64,000 bases of DNA from Lachnospiraceae bacterium (GCA_021199475.1 JAJQHZ010000022.1:1-64000); one strand, 5' to 3'. Shown: positions 50,128-59,042, numbered from the stretch's first letter. A program made the numbers and translations. The notes: a model not told the origin generated them from the letters alone.

Positions 50128-50595
50128 ATGAAAATCGGCATGACAGAGATTTTACTTATTTTAGTTGTCGCTCTGTTTGTCGCCGGACCCGACAAGCTTC
50201 CCTATTATGCGAAAAAATTCGGAGAATCTTTGCGCTCCATCCGGGATATCTCGTCAGAGGCCACAAAGGAAATCCGCGAAAATGTCGTGGAGCCGCTCAA
50301 TGAAGCCCAAAAGCCTCTTCGAGAAGCGATGGAACCGGTCACAGAGATGACAAAAGAGGTCAACGATAATGTAAGAGAAATCAAAAAGTCTTTTACCGAT
50401 CTCAGTAAGCCAACCAAATCGGAGCCGGTCAAAGCGAAAACGGATGACTTTGCGGATGCGCAGCCATCCGTTCCGGCAGCCGAGCGAAATGCAGGCGCGC
50501 CGACAGCCAACAATTCCGCGGAAGTATCCCCGGGCGTTCCGGCTGCAGATACCGAAAGCGCGGCGGAAGCAGATGCTTCTGCCCTGGCGGTGTAA
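50128..50595 (+). CDS. TatA/TatB-like twin-arginine translocase subunit with long variable C-terminus
   Basis: MTEILLILVVALFVAGPDKLPYYAKKFGESLRSIRD. Confidence 0.88.
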   Translation: MKIGMTEILLILVVALFVAGPDKLPYYAKKFGESLRSIRDISSEATKEIRENVVEPLNEAQKPLREAMEPVTEMTKEVNDNVREIKKSFTDLSKPTKSEPVKAKTDDFADAQPSVPAAERNAGAPTANNSAEVSPGVPAADTESAAEADASALAV

Positions 50596-50652
50596 TGGCT
50601 GCCGATTCGCACTATCATCCACACACTATTTTAAAACAAGGAGGCATTTTCC

Positions 50653-50829
50653 ATGAAACTGGGAACTACAGAGTTACTGATTATTCTCGCAATTGTCATT
50701 GTTCTGTTTGGGCCGAGCCAGATCCCGAAGCTGACAAAAATGTTTGGCAAAAGCGCGAAAAGCTTTCGCGAGGGAATGAATGAGGACGATGCACAGACCG
50801 ACAATAAAACAACTACGACGGAGCAGTGA
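50653..50829 (+). CDS. tatA: TatA-like subunit (58 aa; below the ORF track cutoff)
   Basis: MKLGTTELLIILAIVIVLFGPSQIPKLTKMFGKSAKSFREGMNEDDAQTDNKTTTTEQ; TGATG overlap with tatC. Confidence 0.92.
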   Translation: MKLGTTELLIILAIVIVLFGPSQIPKLTKMFGKSAKSFREGMNEDDAQTDNKTTTTEQ

Positions 50830-51590
50830 TGAAAAAGCAAAAAGAAACTGGTGGCGATATGCCGCTTTCTGGTCATCTGCGCGAGCTGCGCAATCGACTC
50901 GGCATCTGTATTGTCAGTCTGGTCGTTGCATTCCTCGTTGCTCTTTATTTTTCACAGGATATCATCACTTTTTTGACGGATATCGGCGATGTGTACGGCT
51001 ATGAATTCGTCTACATTGCTCCGCAGGAGCTGCTGTTGGAACAGTTTTCTGTTTCGCTTGTCGCGGCGGTCTGCATCGCTTCTCCGATTCTTATTTACCA
51101 TATCTGGGCGTTTATTCAGCCCGGCCTGAAGAAGAACGAGAATTCCATGTTTGCCGCCGTCCTCATATCGGGCTTAATCTGTTTTGTCATCGGCATTCTG
51201 TTTGCCTATAAAATCATGCTTCCGTTTATGCTGAAGTTTCTGATCGGCATCAGTGCAGGCAGCGGAATCACTGCTTCCATCAGTGTGGAAAAGTATGTGT
51301 CCTTTTTGCTCACCATTTTCCTGATTTTCGGGGTCATTTTCGAGCTTCCGGTCGTATCTGTACTTCTCACTCAGATCGGACTTTTGAAGGTCGAATGGAT
51401 GAAAAAGGCATTCAAACCGGCAATTATTGTCATTTTCCTGATTGCCGCCATCGTGACGCCGCCGGATATCGTATCACAGACCATGGTCGCATTCCCGATG
51501 ATCGGACTGTATGAGCTGAGTATACTCCTCTCCTCTTTTCTTCTCCGCTTTCGGCGAAAAAAGAAAGTGGACAAGGATGGGGAGCAGTAA
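50829..51590 (+). CDS. tatC: Sec-independent protein translocase TatC
   Basis: MPLSGHLRELRNRLGICIVSLVVAF, PQELLLEQFSVSLVAA, YHIWAFIQPGLKKNE, PPDIVSQTMVAFPMIGLYELSILLS. Confidence 0.95.
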   Translation: MKKQKETGGDMPLSGHLRELRNRLGICIVSLVVAFLVALYFSQDIITFLTDIGDVYGYEFVYIAPQELLLEQFSVSLVAAVCIASPILIYHIWAFIQPGLKKNENSMFAAVLISGLICFVIGILFAYKIMLPFMLKFLIGISAGSGITASISVEKYVSFLLTIFLIFGVIFELPVVSVLLTQIGLLKVEWMKKAFKPAIIVIFLIAAIVTPPDIVSQTMVAFPMIGLYELSILLSSFLLRFRRKKKVDKDGEQ

Positions 51591-51668
51591 GTAACAAATC
51601 TGCAGGTGAACGGAATCCCCGTTTCCTATAAATTTTACATTATTCTAAAGGAAAGAAAGGAATTCAGT

Positions 51669-53939
51669 ATGGGTAAAGAAATTGTTTCACGGACAACCTT
51701 CGTGAAAGGCGTGACCGCCTGCGTTGTGGTAGCCGCCAGTCTGGGAATCATAAAGATTGGCGATTATGCGGTCACCTCTTCCGAAGAAACTGCGGCCTCC
51801 ACCACGGCCACAACAGGCAGCGCTAGCTATACCCCCGGAACCTATACGGCTACTTCGGCGGGCATTTCCAGTGATGTCTCGGTAACCTGTACGTTTGATG
51901 AGAGCAGCATCACCGCAATCGAAATCGACGTATCCGGTGAGACTGCTGACATCGGCGCCGCGATCGGTGACGAAATGATCGAACAGTTTATGGCCGCACA
52001 GAGTTCTGCCGTAGACGGTGTATCCGGCGCCACTATTACCTCCGATGCGCTGAAAGCAGCGCTGGAGGATTGCATTGCACAGGCGACCGGAGGCTCTTCT
52101 GATGAGGGAGAAGAGGCGATTACCGAAGAAGAATCCGAAAAAGAAACCGCCGAAGTGACAGAAACGGAAACCGAGAGTGTAGCTGAGGCAGATGAAGAGG
52201 CGGAAACGAAAACCGAAGATTTGGCTGAAGCAGATGAAGATGCAACAGATTCTGCCGAAGCAGAAACAGCTGAGGCGGTAGCAGATGAGGATACCTCCTC
52301 TCAGACAAGCTCCTCCGCCCGCTACACACCGGGTACCTACACGGCCACCGCGGCAGGCATGGAAAGTGATGTAACCGTTACGATCACGGTCGACGAAAAC
52401 AGCATCCTTTCCGTTGGCTGCAACGTCTCTGGTGAGACCGAAGGGGTCGGCGCAGCCATCGGACCGGAAATCATCGCTCAGATTCTGGATGCGCAGTCCG
52501 CAGATGTCGATGGCGTCTCTGGCGCGACCGTTACCTCAGATGCTGTCAAAACCGCAGCGGCAGACGCACTCTCTCAGGCGGCTGGCGATGCAGCAGAACC
52601 CTCCGAAGAAGAAACTGATGATGCAGAGGCAGACACGGCCGAACCTGAAACGGATACGGATATTGAAGCGGAAGCTGTTGAAGATGAAACCGATTCCGCG
52701 GATGCCGATGCAGAAGAATCCGAAGCCGATACTGACGCAGTCGAAATGGAGACGGAATCTGCCGAAGCTGAATCCGATATGGAAACCGCCAAGACCGATC
52801 CTGCTGATGCAGAGACAGAGAGCGCAGAAGAAGATGCTGCAGCAGCCGCTTCCGGCGCGTACACACCGGGGACCTACTCTGCAAGCGCGGCCGGCATCGC
52901 CAGCGATGTAACGGTCACGATTATTGTAGACGAGGACAGTATCCTTTCTGTTGGCTACGATTTATCCGGTGAGACCGACGGCATTGGCGCCGATATCGGA
53001 CCGGAAATCAGTGCACAGATCCTTGCCGCGCAGTCAGCGGATATTGATGGAGTTTCGGGGGCGACAGTCACCTCGGATGCCGTAAAATCTGCCATCGCGG
53101 ACTGTATTGCACAGGCACAGGCCGACACTTCCGGCACAGCTGGGGAATCCGCAGCAGATACAGAGGATGACGCAGAACCCGAATCAGAGGATGAGACCGA
53201 AGCCGGAACAGACGATGCCGAAACAGAGGAGGCTGAGACAGAGCTCACCACCACCGATGCACTTGAGGCAGACTATGTCTCCTCGTTTACTCCAGGTACC
53301 TATTCTTCCACCGCAGAAGGCTATTCGGCAGAGATCACAGTGACAATGACCTTTGATGAGACCAGTATTCTTGAGATGGATGCAGATACCTCAGGTGAAA
53401 CATCTACCTATGCACTGATCGACGAAGATGTGATTGCCCAGATTCTTGAGGCACAGTCTGTCGACGTAGACGGCATTTCCGGTGCGACTGCCACGACAGA
53501 CGCGATCCTGGAAGCCGCCGCGGACTGCATCGCGCAGGCACAGAGTGATTCCGCTGCAGACATCATCGGCGGGGCGGACGGGTCAACGGCAATTTTCGTC
53601 GCAGGCAAAGAAGAAGAGACAGAAAGCGAAGAAGAGACCGGATCTGAAGATGTCTCCGCAGCTTATGTTCCGGGCAGCTATACTGCTTCTGCCGATGGTA
53701 TCAGCAGTACGATTACGGTTTCCGTTTCGTTTGATGAAAATCGTATGTACCGCATTGATTATGATCTTTCCGGTGAGACGGAGGATATCGGAGCCGCGAT
53801 CGGACCGGAGATTACCAGCAGGATTTTGGACGCGCAGTCAGCTGAGGTAGATGGCGTTACAGGTGCCACCGTTACATCCGACGCGGTAAAATCTGCGGTT
53901 GCAGATTGCATTACTCAGGCGCTCTCCGATGCCAAATAA
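51669..53939 (+). CDS. Exported/membrane-anchored protein with five FMN-binding domains
   Basis: Five repeats of (Y/F)xPGxYxAxAxG...DVDGVSGATVTSDAVKxAxxDCIAQA separated by Glu/Asp/Thr/Ala-rich linkers; N-terminal TM TFVKGVTACVVVAASLGIIKIG. Confidence 0.93.
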   Translation: MGKEIVSRTTFVKGVTACVVVAASLGIIKIGDYAVTSSEETAASTTATTGSASYTPGTYTATSAGISSDVSVTCTFDESSITAIEIDVSGETADIGAAIGDEMIEQFMAAQSSAVDGVSGATITSDALKAALEDCIAQATGGSSDEGEEAITEEESEKETAEVTETETESVAEADEEAETKTEDLAEADEDATDSAEAETAEAVADEDTSSQTSSSARYTPGTYTATAAGMESDVTVTITVDENSILSVGCNVSGETEGVGAAIGPEIIAQILDAQSADVDGVSGATVTSDAVKTAAADALSQAAGDAAEPSEEETDDAEADTAEPETDTDIEAEAVEDETDSADADAEESEADTDAVEMETESAEAESDMETAKTDPADAETESAEEDAAAAASGAYTPGTYSASAAGIASDVTVTIIVDEDSILSVGYDLSGETDGIGADIGPEISAQILAAQSADIDGVSGATVTSDAVKSAIADCIAQAQADTSGTAGESAADTEDDAEPESEDETEAGTDDAETEEAETELTTTDALEADYVSSFTPGTYSSTAEGYSAEITVTMTFDETSILEMDADTSGETSTYALIDEDVIAQILEAQSVDVDGISGATATTDAILEAAADCIAQAQSDSAADIIGGADGSTAIFVAGKEEETESEEETGSEDVSAAYVPGSYTASADGISSTITVSVSFDENRMYRIDYDLSGETEDIGAAIGPEITSRILDAQSAEVDGVTGATVTSDAVKSAVADCITQALSDAK

Positions 53940-54038
53940 TCACTTGCATCCCTGCCTGGCCAAACAGATTTTTGGCAATGCTACTATCGGGCAGGAATAT
54001 TAGCGGCAACAATAACATCCGTCAAGGAGGATTTACAT

Positions 54039-55373
54039 ATGAAGCTAAAAACATTCCGGGGTGGCATTCATCCCGAGGGATACAAGGAGCTTTCGCTTGG
54101 AGCGCCGGTTCGGCCATATCTCCCGAAGGGCGACCTTGTATTCCCTGTTAACCAGCACATTGGCAAGCCGGCAAAGCCGGTCGTGGCAAAGGGCGATCTC
54201 GTGCTGGCAGGACAGACAATTGCGGAAGCGGACGGATTCGTCTCCGCAAATATCGTCAGCTCCTGCTCCGGCAAGGTAAAGGCCATTGAAGAACGCCGCG
54301 TCGCCTCCGGCGCAAAAGCAATGTGCATTGTCATTGAAAATGACGGCAATTACACCCTCGCAGAGGGCGTCGGCAAAAAGCACCATGCCGGTACCTTTTC
54401 CAATAAGGATATTCTGGATGCGATCCAGAAGGCCGGCATCGTCGGCATGGGCGGCGCGGGATTCCCGACCCATGTAAAGCTCTCTGTTAAAAAACCGGAA
54501 GCCATCGATTTTGTCATTGCAAACGGATCCGAATGTGAACCGTATATTACCTGCGACGACCGTCTGATGCAGGATAAAAGCCGGGGCATTCTCGACGGCC
54601 TGCGGCTGGTGCTCCAGCTGTTCCCGGACGCGATGGGCGTCATTGCGATAGAGGACAACAAGCCGGAGGCCATCAAAGCCATGGAAGCAGTCTGTGCCGG
54701 TGAGAAGGGCGTCATGGTACAGCCAGTCAAGGCCAAATATCCGGAGGGCGGCGAGCGCAACCTGATTTCTGTTGTCAGCGGACGCGATCTGAAGTTCGGA
54801 CAGCTCCCGGCGGATGTCGGCTGTGTCGTCTGCAATGTCGCCACCCTTTACGCAATCTACCGTGCAACCTATTATTCTGAGCCGCTGATGAAGCGGTATT
54901 TCACCGTGTCCGGCGACGCGGTTTCCGCCCCTGCGACGTTCGAGGTTCCCATCGGTACCTCTTTCGCAGAGCTTGTGGAAGCTGCCGGAGGATTACGCCC
55001 GGAGATTACTCTGAAAAAGGCATTGAGCGGCGGACCGATGATGGGCATCGCAATGCCATCTCTCGATGCTCCGACCACCAAGGCCAGCAATGCGATGACG
55101 CTTCTCGCCGAGGATGAGGTGGAGCTTGCCCAGGCACAGCAGACCGCCTGTATCCGCTGCGGGCGCTGTTCCCGTGCATGTCCGATTCATCTGATTCCGC
55201 AGATGATGGCGGATGCGGCTGAGAAAAAAGACTACGAGCAGTATGAGAAGCGGCTGTATGGCCTCGACTGCATCGCCTGCGGATCCTGTACCTGGGTATG
55301 TCCGGCAAAGCGTCCGCTGATGCAGCTGTTCAAACAGGCTAAGGCCGAGATTCTTGCGGCTAAGAGAAAGTGA
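54039..55373 (+). CDS. rnfC: Rnf electron transport complex subunit C
   Basis: FRGGIHPEGYKELS, GMGGAGFPTHVKL, CIRCGRCSRACPIHLIP, CIACGSCTWVCPAKRPLMQ. Confidence 0.96.
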   Translation: MKLKTFRGGIHPEGYKELSLGAPVRPYLPKGDLVFPVNQHIGKPAKPVVAKGDLVLAGQTIAEADGFVSANIVSSCSGKVKAIEERRVASGAKAMCIVIENDGNYTLAEGVGKKHHAGTFSNKDILDAIQKAGIVGMGGAGFPTHVKLSVKKPEAIDFVIANGSECEPYITCDDRLMQDKSRGILDGLRLVLQLFPDAMGVIAIEDNKPEAIKAMEAVCAGEKGVMVQPVKAKYPEGGERNLISVVSGRDLKFGQLPADVGCVVCNVATLYAIYRATYYSEPLMKRYFTVSGDAVSAPATFEVPIGTSFAELVEAAGGLRPEITLKKALSGGPMMGIAMPSLDAPTTKASNAMTLLAEDEVELAQAQQTACIRCGRCSRACPIHLIPQMMADAAEKKDYEQYEKRLYGLDCIACGSCTWVCPAKRPLMQLFKQAKAEILAAKRK

Positions 55374-55383
55374 GGGATGTGAC

Positions 55384-56931
55384 ATGAATGAAAAACAGCT
55401 TTTGAATATTTCTTCCAGCCCTCATATCCGAAACAGGAAGCTTACGACCGGACAGGTGATGCTGGATGTCGTGCTGGCTCTGATGCCGGCCACCGTTTTT
55501 GGCGTTGTACGCTATGGACTGCATGCGTTTCTGGTGATTCTGCTCTCCGTCTTTACTGCCGTGCTGGCGGAATACGTGTTTGACCTCATCGCAAAGAGGC
55601 CGAACACAATAAAGGATGGCAGCGCGGTCGTGACCGGTCTGCTGCTGGCACTCTCCCTTCCGCCGGAAGCGCCGCTTTATCTGCCGGTGCTCGGCAGCCT
55701 TTTCGCAATCCTGGTCGTAAAGAGCTTCTTTGGCGGACTTGGAAAGAACTTTCTGAACCCCGCGCTCGCAGCGCGCTGCTTCCTGCTGATTTCGTTCGGC
55801 ACCGCTATGACGAATTTCAGTGTGGATGGGGTCAGCTCTGCGACTCCGCTCGCTGCGCTGAATGCCGGCGACGCGGTCAACGTTGCGAAGATTTACCTTG
55901 GCACTGCGAACGGTGTCATTGGTGGTTCCGCTCTGGCTCTTTTGATCGGCGGGTTATACCTGTGGGCCGCTGGCGGGATTACATTGGAGATTCCGGTTTC
56001 CTGCATCGTCGCCTTTACCTTATTTATGGGAATTTTCGGCGAGGGAGGCTTTGCTCCCGCCTATCTGATCGCACAGATCTGCGGCGGCGGACTTCTGATG
56101 GGTGCGTTTTTTATGGCAACTGACCCGGTCACCAGCCCGGTCACCTCGCGCGGACATATTGTCTATGGCGCGATTATCGGAATACTCGGCGGTCTGTTCC
56201 GTGTATATGGTTCCTCCGCTGATTCCTTCAGCTATGCGATTATTATCACCAATATGCTTGTTCCGTTCATTGACAAGCTTCCGATTCCGAAGCCTCTCGG
56301 CTACAAGGGCGGCGAGTATAAGGAGCGGGAATTCCCGAAGGCCGCCATCAACCTGACGGTGATCACCCTTGTCGCAGGTCTGCTCTTAAGCGGCGTTTAC
56401 GCGATGACCAAATCCAAGATTGCCGAACAGGAAATGGCAGACAGTCTCGCTTCCTACCAGGAGGTATGCCCTGACGCGGAATCCTTCCAGTATGACTCCG
56501 ATCTGGACGATGCGATTGAGGCGCTCGGCGATGACATCTATGATTCTGCTTTCGGGAAGACCTATATCAATGAAGCGGTCGTCGGCTATGACGCAAACGG
56601 CGAGATTGTCGGATACGTCATCAGCGTTACAAGCGGAGACGGCTTCGACGGCGACATCACTCTTTCCGTTGGTCTCACGACAGATGGCACAGTGGTTAAG
56701 ATTGCCTTCACAACTCTGAATGAAACGGCCGGCATGGGCATGCGTGTAGACGAGGATGCGTTCAAGGGGCAATTTGAGGGTGTCAGCACAGACGCATTTG
56801 TCCTGAATAAATCTGGCGGCTCTACTGAAGAAAATGAAATTGACACAGTATCCGGTGCTTCTACCTCTTCGGGAGCTGTAGTAAATGCCGTCAATACCGC
56901 GCTCGCATTCTTTGCCGCAAATATCGGATAA
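55384..56931 (+). CDS. rnfD: Fused RnfD-RnfG electron transport complex subunit
   Basis: RnfD: SSPHIRNRKLTTGQVMLDVVLALMPA, DGVSSATPL, FFMATDPVTSPVTSRG; then RnfG: AINLTVITLVAGLLLSGVYAMTKSKI ... NETAGMGMRVDEDAFKGQFEG ... DTVSGASTSSGAVVNAV. Confidence 0.93.
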   Translation: MNEKQLLNISSSPHIRNRKLTTGQVMLDVVLALMPATVFGVVRYGLHAFLVILLSVFTAVLAEYVFDLIAKRPNTIKDGSAVVTGLLLALSLPPEAPLYLPVLGSLFAILVVKSFFGGLGKNFLNPALAARCFLLISFGTAMTNFSVDGVSSATPLAALNAGDAVNVAKIYLGTANGVIGGSALALLIGGLYLWAAGGITLEIPVSCIVAFTLFMGIFGEGGFAPAYLIAQICGGGLLMGAFFMATDPVTSPVTSRGHIVYGAIIGILGGLFRVYGSSADSFSYAIIITNMLVPFIDKLPIPKPLGYKGGEYKEREFPKAAINLTVITLVAGLLLSGVYAMTKSKIAEQEMADSLASYQEVCPDAESFQYDSDLDDAIEALGDDIYDSAFGKTYINEAVVGYDANGEIVGYVISVTSGDGFDGDITLSVGLTTDGTVVKIAFTTLNETAGMGMRVDEDAFKGQFEGVSTDAFVLNKSGGSTEENEIDTVSGASTSSGAVVNAVNTALAFFAANIG

Positions 56932-56965
56932 ACAGTGATTTGGATATAAAAGGAGTGAATATATA

Positions 56966-57640
56966 ATGAACCAATATCTGGAACGGATTTATAATGGTGT
57001 CGTGAAGGAAAATCCGTCACTGATTCTGATGCTTGGCATGTGCCCCACCCTCGCGGTGACCACATCCGCGATCAACGGAATCGGTATGGGCATTTCCACC
57101 ATGATCGTCCTGATTTTTTCAAACCTCATTATTTCCGCGCTGCGCAATGTCATCCCGGATGAAGTGCGCCTGCCGGCCTATATCGTTATCACGGCTTCGC
57201 TCGTGACCATCGTGGATCTGCTGATGCAGGCCTACACACCGGGACTCTACGATGCGCTGGGCATTTACATTCCGCTGATCGTAGTAAACTGCATCATTCT
57301 TGGCCGCGCGGAAGCATACGCGAACAAGCACACCCCGGATCTCGCGGTGTTCGATGGCATCGGTATGGGACTTGGGTTTACCATTGCGCTGACCGTCATC
57401 GGTCTCGTGCGTGAGCTGGTTGGTGCGGGAACCGCATTCGGATTTACCATTCTGCCGGATTCTGTACCGCCCATTGCGATTTTCGTAAAAGCGCCGGGCG
57501 CATTCCTGGTGATCGCGTTCATCATCGCGATTATGAACGGCGTACATATCCACACCGAAGCAAATAAAAAGGTGGAGGGCTGCGACGGCTGCTGCGCAAC
57601 CTGTTCTGTCAGCCATGATAAGGAGGAGGCGAACGCATGA
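56966..57640 (+). CDS. rnfE: Rnf electron transport complex subunit E
   Basis: NPSLILMLGMCPTLAVTTSAINGIGMG, LVRELVGAGTAFG. Confidence 0.95.
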   Translation: MNQYLERIYNGVVKENPSLILMLGMCPTLAVTTSAINGIGMGISTMIVLIFSNLIISALRNVIPDEVRLPAYIVITASLVTIVDLLMQAYTPGLYDALGIYIPLIVVNCIILGRAEAYANKHTPDLAVFDGIGMGLGFTIALTVIGLVRELVGAGTAFGFTILPDSVPPIAIFVKAPGAFLVIAFIIAIMNGVHIHTEANKKVEGCDGCCATCSVSHDKEEANA

Positions 57641-58218
57641 ATTCTCTGTTTTTAATCATTATCACAACAGCGCTGATTGATAACGTCGTGCTGAGCCAGT
57701 TTCTTGGAATCTGCTCCTTCCTTGGCGTATCAAAGCAAATCAAAACCTCAGCCAGCCTCGGCGCGGCGGTTATCTTTGTCATTACGATTGCTTCAGCTGT
57801 AGCGAATCTGCTGTATACGTTCATCCTGGAGCCGCTGGATCTGACGTATCTGAACACCATCGTGTTTATTCTGGTCATTGCGACCCTGGTGCAGATCGTC
57901 GAAATGTTCCTGAAAAAGGTAGCTCCGCCGCTTTATCAGGCCCTCGGCATTTATCTTCCGCTGATTACCACGAACTGCGCGGTGCTCGGCGTAGCTCTGA
58001 CCAATGTGCAGGATGGCTATAATTTTGTCGAAAGCGTAGTTGCCGGATTCGGCACAGCGGTTGGATACACCATCGCGATTGTCGTGCTGGCGGGTATTCG
58101 TGAGCGTATCGACGAATCGGCCATTCCGGCTCCATTTCGCGGCGCGCCGGTTGTACTGCTCTCTGCTGCCCTGATGTCTATCGCGTTTATGGGCTTCAGC
58201 GGTCTGTCGCTTGGATGA
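57637..58218 (+). CDS. rnfA: Rnf electron transport complex subunit A
   Basis: TTALIDNVVLSQFLGICSFLGVS, LPLITTNCAVLGVAL. Confidence 0.95.
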   Translation: MNSLFLIIITTALIDNVVLSQFLGICSFLGVSKQIKTSASLGAAVIFVITIASAVANLLYTFILEPLDLTYLNTIVFILVIATLVQIVEMFLKKVAPPLYQALGIYLPLITTNCAVLGVALTNVQDGYNFVESVVAGFGTAVGYTIAIVVLAGIRERIDESAIPAPFRGAPVVLLSAALMSIAFMGFSGLSLG

Positions 58219-58253
58219 GCAAATGAGAAAAAATTCCAGCAAGGAGGTTGAAT

Positions 58254-59042
58254 ATGTATCCTGTACTGATCGCTACGGTGACTGTGGCGGTGATCGGCTT
58301 TGTGATGGGAATGCTCCTGATCACTGTCGGAAAAAAATTCAAAGTAGAAGTAGATGAAAAACAGCTCGCAGTCCGCGAATACCTGCCCGGAAACAACTGC
58401 GGCGGGTGCGGCTACGCCGGCTGTGACGCGATGGCGGCCGCTATCGCAAAGGGCGAAGCTCCTGTCAATGGCTGTCCGGTCGGCGGCGCGCCGGTGGCTG
58501 AAAAAATCAGCCAGGTGATGGGTGTCAGCGCGGATGCGCAGGAAAAACAGGTCGCATTTGTCAAATGTGCCGGTACCTGTGAACACACGTCACAGCAAAG
58601 CAATTACATTGGCATCCACGACTGCGCTGCTGCCGTTTCGAGCGGGCTTTCTCCATGGGCCTGTGATTATGGCTGCCTTGGTCTTGGCACCTGCGAAAAG
58701 GCCTGTCCGTTCGGCGCCATTCACGTTGTGAACGGGGTCGCTGTCGTCGACCGCAGTCTGTGCAAGGCCTGCGGCAAATGCGTTTCCGCCTGCCCGAAGC
58801 ATCTGATCGAGCTGATTCCGGACAAGGCTTCCTATGCAGTGCGCTGCTCCAGCAAGGACAGAGGTCCTGCTGTGAAGAAGAACTGCGACATCGGCTGCAT
58901 CGGCTGTAAGCTTTGTGTAAAGCAATGCGAGCACGAAGCCATCACTGTGGAGAATAACATCGCTCATATCGACTATGAGAAATGCGTCGGATGCGGCAAA
59001 TGTGCGGAAAAATGCCCGGCAAAGGCAATCGTGATGCGATAG
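58254..59042 (+). CDS. rnfB: Rnf electron transport complex subunit B (ferredoxin-type)
   Basis: LPGNNCGGCGYAGCDAMAAAIA; multiple CxxCxxCxxxCP clusters. Confidence 0.95.
   Translation: MYPVLIATVTVAVIGFVMGMLLITVGKKFKVEVDEKQLAVREYLPGNNCGGCGYAGCDAMAAAIAKGEAPVNGCPVGGAPVAEKISQVMGVSADAQEKQVAFVKCAGTCEHTSQQSNYIGIHDCAAAVSSGLSPWACDYGCLGLGTCEKACPFGAIHVVNGVAVVDRSLCKACGKCVSACPKHLIELIPDKASYAVRCSSKDRGPAVKKNCDIGCIGCKLCVKQCEHEAITVENNIAHIDYEKCVGCGKCAEKCPAKAIVMR

Noticed and set aside
52546-53254. Ser/Ala/Val-rich and Leu/Arg-rich minus-strand ORFs opposite the five-FMN gene
   Set aside because: Low-complexity mirror images of the acidic linker codons; not independent genes.
47771-59042. Genomic island or prophage hypothesis for the Rnf/Tat locus
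   Set aside because: No integrase, transposase, tRNA junction or terminal repeats seen at its borders; flanking genes are core functions.
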